Numbered from the stretch's first letter, positions 1-5,908 are shown. The stretch: 6,133 nt of DNA from Candidatus Falkowiibacteriota bacterium (GCA_003231075.1 QIIF01000123.1:1-6133), one strand, 5' to 3'. Notes: a model not told the origin generated them from the letters alone. A program made the numbers and translations.

Positions 1-9
1 AGGCTATTG

Positions 10-36
10 TTCCTCCCTTATTATTATAATATATCA
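10..36 (-). promoter_or_regulatory. Putative promoter -10 and Shine-Dalgarno for a gene starting beyond the left edge
   Basis: Read on the minus strand, positions 36-28 give TGATATATT and 28-23 give TATAAT. Either could be a -10 box, the first with an extended TG. They are followed by GGGAGG at 17-12, the only strong anti-16S-complementary sequence in the window. Eleven bases separate GGGAGG from the window edge and contain no ATG, so the start codon would lie just outside. No convincing -35 is visible (TTGCAT at 54-49 is too close to or too far from either -10). The gene itself is not seen, so this is inference from position and motif only. Confidence 0.35.
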
Positions 37-60
37 TTTAACCCAAAAATGCAATCCGCT

Positions 61-738
61 TTATTCATCTTTTACCAGCACCTGCCTTTTTATAATCTTT
101 TCACGGCCATATCTTTTTTTAGCTATTACGGTAATAATATTAATACCGTTTTTTAAACTGATACGCTCGGTAAAACGCCCATTCGCGTCGGTCAACACCT
201 GTTTGCCGTTAATGGTAATTTGGGCCTCTGCTTCCGCGATTCCGATTATATTGATTTTTTTTTCGGTAATAGCTAAATTACTTCGCGGGTTTTCTATAAA
301 TAAATACGGCGGGGATATAACGGTTTTTACGGCCAAAGCAAGATAGGCAAAACAAATAATAACAATAATTGATATAACAACATTTTTAATAATCTTCGGC
401 ATAGCCAAAAAATATCGCATTTTCGCTATTTGCCTTGAAAATAATTTATTTCGCGGAAAATCTCCCATTATATCCGCCTCTTTTTGAAAAATCTTTTCCA
501 ATTCATTATAATCCAACCCTAAAAAAACAGAGTATTCCCGTAAAAAATTTTTTCCATAGATTCCGGCCGGCAATTTGCCAAAATCGCCTTTTTCCAACGC
601 TTCAAGATATTTTCGGCTAATATTTAATTTTTGCGCCGCGTCTTCAATCTTTAACTTTTTTTCCTGCCTGGCGCTCCTTAATTGTTCCGCCACCGTTTCG
701 GAATCAAGGAAAATTCTGTTAGTCCGGAATTGATTCAT
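61..738 (-). CDS. RodZ-like helix-turn-helix membrane protein with C-terminal Ig-like domain
   Basis: The 225-residue protein has the layout of RodZ-type cytoskeletal/morphology proteins. Residues 15-76 form an HTH_25-type helix-turn-helix, with the family signature of a LR.AR..K.L.I...A..L.IS..YL.ALE.GD...LP. stretch followed by YG..FLR.Y. A linker follows, then one membrane helix at about residues 117-141 and an outside segment (about 143-225). The latter reads as a beta-rich Ig/glucodextranase-B-like fold (ITINGKQV, then DANGRF, then GIN.ITV.A). RodZ links MreB filaments to the envelope in rod-shaped cells. Here the C-terminal domain is short and not the usual DUF4115, so a sensor or envelope-anchored regulator is also possible. 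No mreB is in view. The start is the only in-frame ATG before the HTH, and no Shine-Dalgarno precedes it. An 8-bp palindrome, ATAGCTAT (747-754), lies just upstream. The HTH assignment is strong; the role in cell shape is inference. Confidence 0.8.
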   Translation of the reverse strand: MNQFRTNRIFLDSETVAEQLRSARQEKKLKIEDAAQKLNISRKYLEALEKGDFGKLPAGIYGKNFLREYSVFLGLDYNELEKIFQKEADIMGDFPRNKLFSRQIAKMRYFLAMPKIIKNVVISIIVIICFAYLALAVKTVISPPYLFIENPRSNLAITEKKINIIGIAEAEAQITINGKQVLTDANGRFTERISLKNGINIITVIAKKRYGREKIIKRQVLVKDE

Positions 739-774
739 ATTATTGCATAGCTATTGCTATATTTATATTAAGCA

Positions 775-931
775 CCAAATCCAAAATTACAAATTCCAAA
801 TAAATTCAAAATTCTAATTTTCAAAATTTGCTCTCAACTTGATTGGGTGGCTCAAAACGGTTTTGTATTTTGAATTTTGGTTATTGTAATTTATTTGGAA
901 TTTGGAATTTGGAATTTGTGATTTTGGATTT
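775..931. repeat. AT-rich inverted repeat made of degenerate heptanucleotides
   Basis: The left arm (777-806) is nearly the reverse complement of the right arm (888-931). The right arm is 14 nt longer because it holds three copies of TTTGGAA (894-914) where the left arm has one. Both arms can be parsed in a 7-nt register: 775-830 as CCAAATC, CAAAATT, ACAAATT and so on, and 859-928 as ten units such as TATTTTG, AATTTTG, TTTGGAA. A 32-nt part (873-904) recurs at 3020-3051 with one mismatch. The repeat fills the spacer between the pilin gene and the RodZ-like gene. Its ends do not resemble an insertion sequence and it encodes nothing. Confidence 0.75.
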
Positions 932-996
932 ATATATCCTTATCAAATAAGTTAACCTGTTTATTCCTTAATAAATAGCTTATTTAACAAAAATAA

Positions 997-1488
997 CTAC
1001 TTATTAAACCAGTCCGTGCTTGACCAAGCCGTACCTTTTATATCGGCTCCGGTCGCTTTAAAAACAAATCCAATAATCATATAACTGGTAAATATTATAA
1101 ATATTCCGACAACCGCGCCGACAATAATATTTTTCGCCGTAGTCACTCTTTCACTGCTCCCGCCGGAAATTAAAAACATAGCCCCGCCGTAGATAAAGAA
1201 AAGCAGCGCCAGCGAACCGGTAAGACCTAAAATAATCTGTGAAACCTTAATGGCAAGCCCGACAAAATCATTTAACTCATAATCGCCGCAATATTGTTTT
1301 ATTTGCGCCTTTACATCATCACTGTAATTATCCGCTTTAACTACTGAACAATCAATATCGCTTGGCAATTTATTTAATTCATTCAACACAGTATCCGCCG
1401 CGAGACTAATCTGAGCGGGAAAAACGAAAATAGACAACAGATAAAAGACAATAGACAATAGGGTTGCGTGTTTTAGGTATTTATTCAT
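997..1488 (-). CDS. TrbC/VirB2-like type IV secretion pilin-family membrane protein
   Basis: This 163-residue small exported protein has the architecture of the pilin-like family common in Patescibacteria (T4SS_pilin, related to TrbC/VirB2). A signal peptide spans residues 1-30 with probable cleavage after SLA. A short outside segment follows with two cysteines (C47 and C67) that may form a disulfide. Two membrane helices lie at about 76-107 and 119-143, joined by the characteristic short loop with SGG, then V..AK (residues 108-119), and a short polar tail follows. VirB2/TrbC proteins polymerise into conjugation or secretion pili. Isolated CPR copies like this one, with no VirB4, VirB6 or VirD4 gene nearby, have no demonstrated function. 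The hydrophobic core of the signal peptide (residues 10-23) is a 7-residue internal repeat. No Shine-Dalgarno precedes the ATG, because a TTTCTAA tandem array occupies that site. A palindromic ATTTTATAAAAT (1544-1555) could be a -10 element about 60 nt upstream. Family assignment is from topology and loop motif. Confidence 0.8.
   Translation of the reverse strand: MNKYLKHATLLSIVFYLLSIFVFPAQISLAADTVLNELNKLPSDIDCSVVKADNYSDDVKAQIKQYCGDYELNDFVGLAIKVSQIILGLTGSLALLFFIYGGAMFLISGGSSERVTTAKNIIVGAVVGIFIIFTSYMIIGFVFKATGADIKGTAWSSTDWFNK
1432..1459 (-). repeat. Heptanucleotide tandem tract inside the pilin signal peptide
   Basis: On the coding strand the units are ATTGTCT, ATTGTCT, TTTATCT, GTTGTCT: four consecutive 7-mers in perfect phase. 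Three 7-mers equal seven codons, so the tract yields a 7-residue protein periodicity, LLSIVFY followed by LLSIFVF (residues 10-23). It lies wholly within the coding region of the pilin-like protein. Confidence 0.8.
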
Positions 1489-1489
1489 T

Positions 1490-1517
1490 TTAGAAATTAG
1501 AAATTAGAAATTAGAAA
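1490..1517. repeat. (TTAGAAA)x4 tandem heptanucleotide array
   Basis: Four perfect copies of TTAGAAA occur in a row, read as TTTCTAA on the minus strand. The array begins one base upstream of the pilin ATG (1488-1486), so it replaces the region where a ribosome binding site would lie. A short palindrome, GTTAAGAATTAAC (1523-1535), follows. Confidence 0.9.
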
Positions 1518-1588
1518 TTTGTGTTAAGAATTAACCGTGAGCGATTTTATAAAATTCAAATTACAAACCACTAATTACAAATTCCGGA

Positions 1589-2968
1589 TTATTTTATCGT
1601 CTGTTGCACCTTGCCCGCCGCCGAATTAATAATTTTTTTTATTTTTTTCGGATCAGCGTTTACTTGGTCAATCATTTCCTTAAAAATTTTCTCCATAGCG
1701 CCGGAATTTTTGCCGCGATACCAGCTTTTTGCCGTAAGGAGCTGATTGGCAAACACATCAACTTTTCCATCCTCAATTTGCCCTTCAATCAATGAACGCA
1801 AAGCGGTCGGTTTTCCCGTTTTATCCAAATATGATTTAACATTTTCGGCGCGGGCGGCGAATTGGACAAAATCCCAAGCCGCATCCGGGTGTTTGCTTTT
1901 TTTCAAAACAGTTTCCACCCAATAATTAGCGTAATTTACTTTTTGCAAATCTCCAATTTGCGGCAAAGGGGCAACGGCAAAATTAAGTTTAGGCGCCTTA
2001 GCTTTAATTATAGGCAAATCATAAGAATATCCGAATACCATAGCCAGTTTGCCGTCAATAAACATATTTATAGAGTTGCCCAATTCGCTGTTCCAGCTGT
2101 AAACTTCCTTGGTTGGATTGGCAAAATCCGTATAAAACCGCAAGGCCTCCATACCGGGGCTGAATTTCCGCTCTTTAAAAATGGCGGGGACTGACGCGAA
2201 TCTGACTTGGCCGGAATCGCTTAACATTTCCGCTCCGTTCTGCATCATTAAAACAGACAAAATATCGCTATACCGCTCAATATTGGAACTGCCGCCCAAA
2301 GCGATTCCCGATTGGATTATGCCGCCTTTCGCGCTTATTTTCGTAAGCTGTTTTACTTTCTTTTGAAAATCTTTATTCCAATACGCCGGCGGCTCCACAA
2401 TGCCGGCATTATTAAACAAATCCTTATTGTAATACATCGCCAAGGTGTCAACCGAAAGAGGCAAACCGTAAACCCGTTCTTTCCCGTCCTTCTTTATAAC
2501 TACATCCTTGTAAACAGTGTCTATAAAATTATTTTTTATATCTTTCAGCGCTATACTTTTGGTTGTGCGCAACTCGGGGACGACTTCTTTTTTTATTGAC
2601 CCTTTTTCTACCGGATAAGCCATAGTGATTTGTTCCGGCATCGGTTCAATCTTGCTTTGGTATTTTTTTATCCAAGTATTGTGGATTGAAATAATATCCG
2701 GAGCCCTATCCTCCGCCAAAGCGTTAAGTAATTCATTTTCATACTCGCTATAACGCAATTTACGGTAATTAATCGTAATATAAGGATGTATCGCGTTATA
2801 CTTGGCGATAATATCGGAAAAATCATCCGGTCCGTCCCAAACACGCCAATAATTCAAAGTAATCGGCTCCATCGCCTCTTTTACTTTTTTATCCACCCGC
2901 TTACAGCCGAAACCGGAGGTTATGATGAATATAAAAATAAGAGACAGTATAATAGTTTTTTTCTTCAT
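1589..2968 (-). CDS. Extracellular solute-binding lipoprotein (ABC transporter family 1, sugar-type)
   Basis: This 459-residue lipoprotein of the family 1 (MalE-like) solute-binding group captures a substrate, usually an oligosaccharide, outside the membrane for an ABC importer. The N-terminus is KKK followed by a hydrophobic run and a cysteine at residue 22 (GFGC). The lipobox is slightly non-canonical because F occupies -2. Family marks visible in order are LNYWRVWDGPDDF (38-50), EDRAPDI (86-92), YGLPLSVDT (167-175), YYNKDLF (179-185), GKLAMVFGY (306-314), APLPQ (333-337) and HPDAAWDFVQF (360-370). Length is normal for the family. No permease or ATPase gene is in the window, so partners must be elsewhere or absent. 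The start at 2968 gives a complete signal peptide. No Shine-Dalgarno is seen, only a TATAAA-like sequence (2983-2978) about 10 nt upstream. The substrate cannot be named from sequence. Confidence 0.9.
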   Translation of the reverse strand: MKKKTIILSLIFIFIITSGFGCKRVDKKVKEAMEPITLNYWRVWDGPDDFSDIIAKYNAIHPYITINYRKLRYSEYENELLNALAEDRAPDIISIHNTWIKKYQSKIEPMPEQITMAYPVEKGSIKKEVVPELRTTKSIALKDIKNNFIDTVYKDVVIKKDGKERVYGLPLSVDTLAMYYNKDLFNNAGIVEPPAYWNKDFQKKVKQLTKISAKGGIIQSGIALGGSSNIERYSDILSVLMMQNGAEMLSDSGQVRFASVPAIFKERKFSPGMEALRFYTDFANPTKEVYSWNSELGNSINMFIDGKLAMVFGYSYDLPIIKAKAPKLNFAVAPLPQIGDLQKVNYANYWVETVLKKSKHPDAAWDFVQFAARAENVKSYLDKTGKPTALRSLIEGQIEDGKVDVFANQLLTAKSWYRGKNSGAMEKIFKEMIDQVNADPKKIKKIINSAAGKVQQTIK

Positions 2969-3019
2969 AAAGCTTAATTTTATAGATAAATCTTAAATTT
3001 AAAACACAAAACTGTTTTT

Positions 3020-3075
3020 AATTTTGGTTATTATAATTTATTTGGAATTTGTAATTTTGAATTTTGAATTTTCAA
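3020..3075. repeat. Second copy of the AT-rich heptanucleotide repeat
   Basis: Positions 3020-3051 match 873-904 in 31 of 32 bases. The sequence continues in a 7-nt register as TTTGGAA, TTTGTAA, TTTTGAA, TTTTGAA, TTTTCAA (3041-3075). It lies in the spacer between comM and the solute-binding protein gene, about 50-110 nt upstream of the latter's ATG. It has no coding content. Confidence 0.8.
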
Positions 3076-3131
3076 TATATACTTTAAACTGTATAATTAT
3101 TATAACAAATATTTATCCAAATAGTAACCCC

Positions 3132-4652
3132 CTACTCAACTTTAGGTCGATATTGCAACGCCTCAGCAATGTGGGCGGTGGAGATATCGTCTTCCGCCGC
3201 CAAATCGGCGATGGTGCGCGCCAATTTTAAAATCCGAAAATAAGCGCGGGCGGATAAATGCATCTGGTCAACCGCGTTGCGCAAAAGATTGACCGAATCG
3301 CTGTTGAGCGCGCAAAATCTTTTTACCGCCTCTGATGACATTTCAGAATTGGTAATAAACGGCTCGTCTTTAAGCCGTTCTCTCTGGACCGCGCGCGCGT
3401 TTTCCACTCTTTTTTTGATAGTTTGCGAATCTTCCCCCAATCCGCCGGAAGTCAATTTGTCAAATTTAACGCGGGGAACTTCAATATGCAAATCAATCCT
3501 ATCCAGAATAGGGCCTGATATTTTTTTCTTATAATTTACAATTTGAATGGGAGAACAGATGCAGCTTTTTTCATTATCATTTAAAAAACCGCAAGGGCAT
3601 GGATTCATCGCCGCGATTAAAACGAATTTAGCCGGAAAACTCAAATTGCCTGCCGCGCGGCTGATATGGATAACCCCGTCCTCCAGCGGCTGGCGAAGAT
3701 TTTCCAAACATACGCGCGGAAATTCGCCGAATTCATCCAAAAATAAAACTCCGCGATGGGCAAGCGAAATCTCGCCCGGTTTCGGCCACGCGCCTCCGCC
3801 CACTAACGCCGCGCCCGAGGCGGTATGGTGGGGCGAACGGAACGGCCTGCTGGTGACAAGCGACACGCCCGTTTTTAATTCGCCGGCTACTGAATATATT
3901 TTAGTCAACTCAATAGCCTCTTCCATTGATAAATCAGGAAGAATTGACGGCATAGTGCGTGCAATTAAGGTTTTGCCCGACCCGGGAGGGCCGCTCATCA
4001 GCATATTATGCGCTCCGGCGGCGGCGATTTCCATCGCCCGTTTCACATGCTCTTGGCCCTTGATATGCGCCATATCCGAAAGTATTTTAACATTGGAAAA
4101 ATCAACATCTTCTTCGTCGGCCGGCTTGATTAAATTTCTTCCCTCTAAATGATCCGCCAATTCAGCTAAATTATTTACCGGCATCACTTCAATATTTTTA
4201 GCCAGTTTGGCTTCAGCCGCGTTGGCAGCCGGCACGAACATCGTTTCTATTCCCATCTCTTTGGCGGCAACGGCAACAGGCAATACTCCGTTTATCGGCC
4301 TCAACTCTCCGCTTAACGCCAACTCTCCCAAAAAAAGCATTTTATCAAGATCGCCGGCAACGCGAATACGGCCGGTGCCGTAAAGTATGCTTACGGCTAT
4401 GGGCAAGTCATAGCTGGGACCCTGTTTCTTTATATCGGCCGGAGCCAAATTAACCACCACTTTTCTCCCCGGAAAACTAAAATTGGAACTGATAATGGCA
4501 AGCCGCACCCTCTCTCTTGATTCGGAAACGGCCGTGTCCGGCAAACCGACAATGGCGAAAGTACCAAGCTGCCCCGGCCCGGTATCGGCCTCAACCTCCA
4601 CCAACTCGGCGTCAAGCCCGATAACCGCGGCTGATAATATTTTTGAGCTCAT
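3132..4652 (-). CDS. comM: YifB/ComM family Mg-chelatase-like AAA+ ATPase
   Basis: The protein is 506 residues from the chosen start. Its domain order is an N-terminal Lon-protease-like (ChlI) fold (about 10-140), a Mg-chelatase AAA+ core (about 190-390) and a C-terminal Mg-chelatase helical domain (about 400-500). Walker A is GPPGSGKT (221-228) and Walker B is VLFLDE (302-307). FRSPHH (271-276) and LDRID with R385 are also present. The four cysteines in NPCPCG...CIC (C352, C354, C364, C366) are usual for the Gram-positive-type YifB branch. ComM is a hexameric helicase that promotes branch migration of incoming DNA during natural transformation, so a role in DNA uptake is likely. The open frame extends ten codons further to 4682. 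Those codons are read from the heptanucleotide tract, and homologues begin near SKILSAAVIGLDA, so 4652 is preferred. An extended -10 at 4727-4719 would give a leader of about 60 nt without Shine-Dalgarno. Length and motifs are intact. Confidence 0.95.
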   Translation of the reverse strand: MSSKILSAAVIGLDAELVEVEADTGPGQLGTFAIVGLPDTAVSESRERVRLAIISSNFSFPGRKVVVNLAPADIKKQGPSYDLPIAVSILYGTGRIRVAGDLDKMLFLGELALSGELRPINGVLPVAVAAKEMGIETMFVPAANAAEAKLAKNIEVMPVNNLAELADHLEGRNLIKPADEEDVDFSNVKILSDMAHIKGQEHVKRAMEIAAAGAHNMLMSGPPGSGKTLIARTMPSILPDLSMEEAIELTKIYSVAGELKTGVSLVTSRPFRSPHHTASGAALVGGGAWPKPGEISLAHRGVLFLDEFGEFPRVCLENLRQPLEDGVIHISRAAGNLSFPAKFVLIAAMNPCPCGFLNDNEKSCICSPIQIVNYKKKISGPILDRIDLHIEVPRVKFDKLTSGGLGEDSQTIKKRVENARAVQRERLKDEPFITNSEMSSEAVKRFCALNSDSVNLLRNAVDQMHLSARAYFRILKLARTIADLAAEDDISTAHIAEALQYRPKVE

Positions 4653-4664
4653 AATACAAAAAAA

Positions 4665-4692
4665 GCAAAATGCAAAAATCAAAATACAAAAT
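4665..4692. repeat. Heptanucleotide tract in the comM leader
   Basis: Four 7-mers of the pattern nCAAAAn occur in phase: GCAAAAT, GCAAAAA, TCAAAAT, ACAAAAT. They lie 12 bp upstream of the preferred comM start, inside its predicted untranslated leader. On the minus strand they create a run of codons that artificially lengthens the open frame. Confidence 0.7.
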
Positions 4693-4718
4693 TGCAGTTT
4701 AAAATTTAAAGTAATTTA

Positions 4719-4727
4719 ATTATAGCA
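4719..4727 (-). promoter_or_regulatory. Extended -10 promoter of comM
   Basis: The minus strand reads TGCTATAAT, a perfect TGnTATAAT extended -10. No good -35 is visible at 16-18 bp, as is common for extended -10 promoters. Transcription would start near 4712, leaving about 60 nt before the comM ATG at 4652. It lies back to back with the toxin promoter at 4774-4782. Confidence 0.6.
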
Positions 4728-4773
4728 TAAAATAACTTTGTTAGCTTGCATAATTCTATTTGCCCGTGATTTG

Positions 4774-4782
4774 TGATATAAT
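4774..4782 (+). promoter_or_regulatory. Extended -10 promoter of the zeta-toxin gene
   Basis: The plus strand reads TGATATAAT, a perfect extended -10 (TGnTATAAT). Only six bases (4783-4788) separate it from the ATG at 4789. Start sites normally fall about seven bases after the -10, so the mRNA is predicted to begin at or within a base or two of the start codon, i.e. to be leaderless. No clear -35 is present. Confidence 0.6.
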
Positions 4783-4788
4783 TTTTAT

Positions 4789-5481
4789 ATGAGCAAAAAT
4801 TTATCAGAAGAGGCGAAAAAATTTATAAAAAGCAATAAAAAATTACTGTTTGAAAAATTCGCCGATAGTGATATTTTAATGCCCAAAGAAAATCCCATCT
4901 CAGTTTTTATGGCAGGATCCCCGGGCGCCGGCAAGACAGAGTATTCCAAAAGATTTATTAAGAGATTTAAAGAAGATATCGCGAGAATAGACGCTGACGA
5001 AATCAGAGAAATAATTTCCTGTTACACTGGCGCGAATTCCGATGTCGTTCAGGGCGCGGCCTCAATAGGAGTTGATATTCTCTATAATTATGTTCTAAAA
5101 AATAAATATAATTTATTACTTGATGGAACTTTTTCAAAATTCAATATCGCTTATCGTAATGTTGAGAGGTCTGTTAATAAGGGCAGGCAAGTAATTATTT
5201 GTTATGTTTATCAGGAGCCATTAGCGGCATGGGAATTTACAAGGAAGCGAGAAAAGATAGAAGGCAGAAAAATACCCAAAGAAGCGTTTGTTAAATCATT
5301 TGTCAACGCTAAAAATAATGTAGTAAAAATTAAATCATTGTTTCAAAAAAAAGTTGAGGTGTATCTAATAATTAAAGACTACACCAATAATATCAAGAGC
5401 TCTTATTTTGATGTTTATATTGACAGTTACATAAAAAAGGGCTATACTAAAGAAGATTTATATAATATTTTAAAAGTATGA
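4789..5481 (+). CDS. Zeta-toxin / UDP-GlcNAc-kinase-like P-loop protein
   Basis: This 230-residue protein has zeta/PezT-type kinase features. A 40-residue leader helix region precedes the Walker A motif GSPGAGKT (43-50). IDADEIR (67-73) matches the position of the substrate-binding and catalytic aspartate-arginine block. LLLDGTF (109-115) is the core strand. The lid-like segment FTRKREKIEGRKIP (150-163) holds several arginines and lysines of the kind that contact phosphate. Zeta toxins phosphorylate UDP-N-acetylglucosamine and block cell-wall synthesis; some relatives are ordinary small-molecule kinases. The start at 4789 is preferred because it sits directly behind an extended -10. An internal ATG (residue 31) would still keep the P-loop. 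The gene runs divergently from comM and overlaps the next ORF by four bases (ATGA). No epsilon/PezA-type gene precedes it. Family call is firm; toxicity is inference. Confidence 0.85.
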   Translation: MSKNLSEEAKKFIKSNKKLLFEKFADSDILMPKENPISVFMAGSPGAGKTEYSKRFIKRFKEDIARIDADEIREIISCYTGANSDVVQGAASIGVDILYNYVLKNKYNLLLDGTFSKFNIAYRNVERSVNKGRQVIICYVYQEPLAAWEFTRKREKIEGRKIPKEAFVKSFVNAKNNVVKIKSLFQKKVEVYLIIKDYTNNIKSSYFDVYIDSYIKKGYTKEDLYNILKV

Positions 5482-5648
5482 AAACCGATAAAAAGAAAAA
5501 AATAAGCATAAATGAATTTTTCAAACTGCCTATAAAGGAGCGGGAGAAAATAATGAGCGAGGTAGCCGGCGAGGCGAATAAGGATCAGCGTGATTTAGTG
5601 GAAAGATACGACAAGCAGTTTGGCAAGAAAGCGGATAGCGGCTGTTAA
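5478..5648 (+). CDS. 56-residue ORF coupled to the zeta toxin; candidate antitoxin
   Basis: The ATG overlaps the toxin's TGA (ATGA), which predicts translational coupling, and the frame stays open for 56 codons to TAA. The product is highly charged: a lysine-rich start (KTDKKKK), then an alternating helical stretch from about residue 13 to 48 (FFKLPIKEREKIM, then a second predicted helix ending ERYDKQF). There is no signal peptide or membrane segment, and it ends in cysteine. The pattern LP..ER..I..... resembles short helical antitoxins, but I do not recognise a named family. Epsilon and PezA antitoxins lie upstream of their toxins, so this order would be reversed. Overlap, size and charge support a real gene; the antitoxin role is inference. 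An accessory or unrelated small protein is possible. Confidence 0.65.
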   Translation: MKTDKKKKISINEFFKLPIKEREKIMSEVAGEANKDQRDLVERYDKQFGKKADSGC

Positions 5649-5671
5649 TTTTTCGGTTTTTCGCGCCGCAA

Positions 5672-5702
5672 ACTGTCCATCCCGAAGCGTCGAGATAAAC
5701 AG
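5672..5702. repeat. Degenerate CCCGAAGCGTCG hairpin word
   Basis: ACTGT (5672-5676) and ACAGT (5698-5702) are complementary ends. They enclose CATCCCGAAGCGTCGAG, a decayed copy of the word found intact at 6104-6119 and, in reverse, at 5929-5943. It lies between the small ORF and the terminator, so it would be in the 3' end of the toxin transcript. Confidence 0.5.
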
Positions 5703-5736
5703 TCCGCTTAAATTACAAATTTTACGGCAAATATAC

Positions 5737-5768
5737 AAATAACGCCTTTTCAAGGGGCGTTATTTTAA
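5737..5768 (+). terminator. Intrinsic terminator of the toxin unit
   Basis: AAATAACGCC (5737-5746) pairs perfectly with GGCGTTATTT (5756-5765), with a short loop, and is followed by T-rich sequence (TTTTAATT). It lies about 90 bp after the small ORF stop, where the end of a zeta-toxin/small-ORF transcript is expected. The stem is AT-rich at its base, so termination may be partial. Confidence 0.75.
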
Positions 5769-5786
5769 TTCTTAATTCTTTAATTC
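5765..5786. repeat. TTAATTC heptanucleotide tract
   Basis: TTAATTC occurs at 5765-5771, 5772-5778 and, after one extra T, 5780-5786. It joins the terminator to the large inverted repeat that follows. Confidence 0.6.
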
Positions 5787-5879
5787 TACCGAGCTTTAGC
5801 TCGGGTTTGGCGGCTTTAGCCGCGTACCGTCACGCTACGAAGCTAAAGCTTCACGAACCCGAGCTAAAGCTCGGTAGAA
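5784..5879. repeat. 24-bp perfect inverted repeat enclosing four GCTTTAGC-core hairpins
   Basis: The arms 5784-5807 and 5856-5879 are exact reverse complements. Each arm is itself a hairpin, CCGAGCT-TT-AGCTCGG. Between them are two more hairpins: GCGGCT-TT-AGCCGC (5810-5823) and GAAGCT-AA-AGCTTC (5839-5852). All four share the core GCTTTAGC or its complement, two in each orientation, symmetric about position 5831. Flanking bases differ between hairpins but stay self-complementary. A run of nine T (5882-5890) follows, so an RNA reading rightward could also terminate here. Confidence 0.85.
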
Positions 5880-5908
5880 GATTTTTTTTTGGGATTTGAG
5901 CGAAAGCG

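Noticed and set aside
775..931. Insertion sequence or MITE with transposase-type ends
   Set aside because: The arms are low-complexity heptad repeats without a defined terminus, target duplication or transposase.
972..986. Terminator after the pilin gene
   Set aside because: TAAATA...TATTTA is only 6 bp of AT pairs, too weak to call.
3547..4152. 201-codon open frame on the plus strand
   Set aside because: It is antisense to the conserved AAA+ core of comM and has no family signature or promoter; it is a shadow of the real gene.
4653..4682. Ten-codon N-terminal extension of the comM frame
   Set aside because: These codons are read from the heptanucleotide tract and lie in the predicted leader after the -10. 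Homologues begin at about the SKILSAAV block.
5479..5505. UGA read as glycine (code 25), extending the toxin by several codons
   Set aside because: None of the other genes contains internal UGA, and stopping at UGA gives a classic ATGA overlap with the next ORF.
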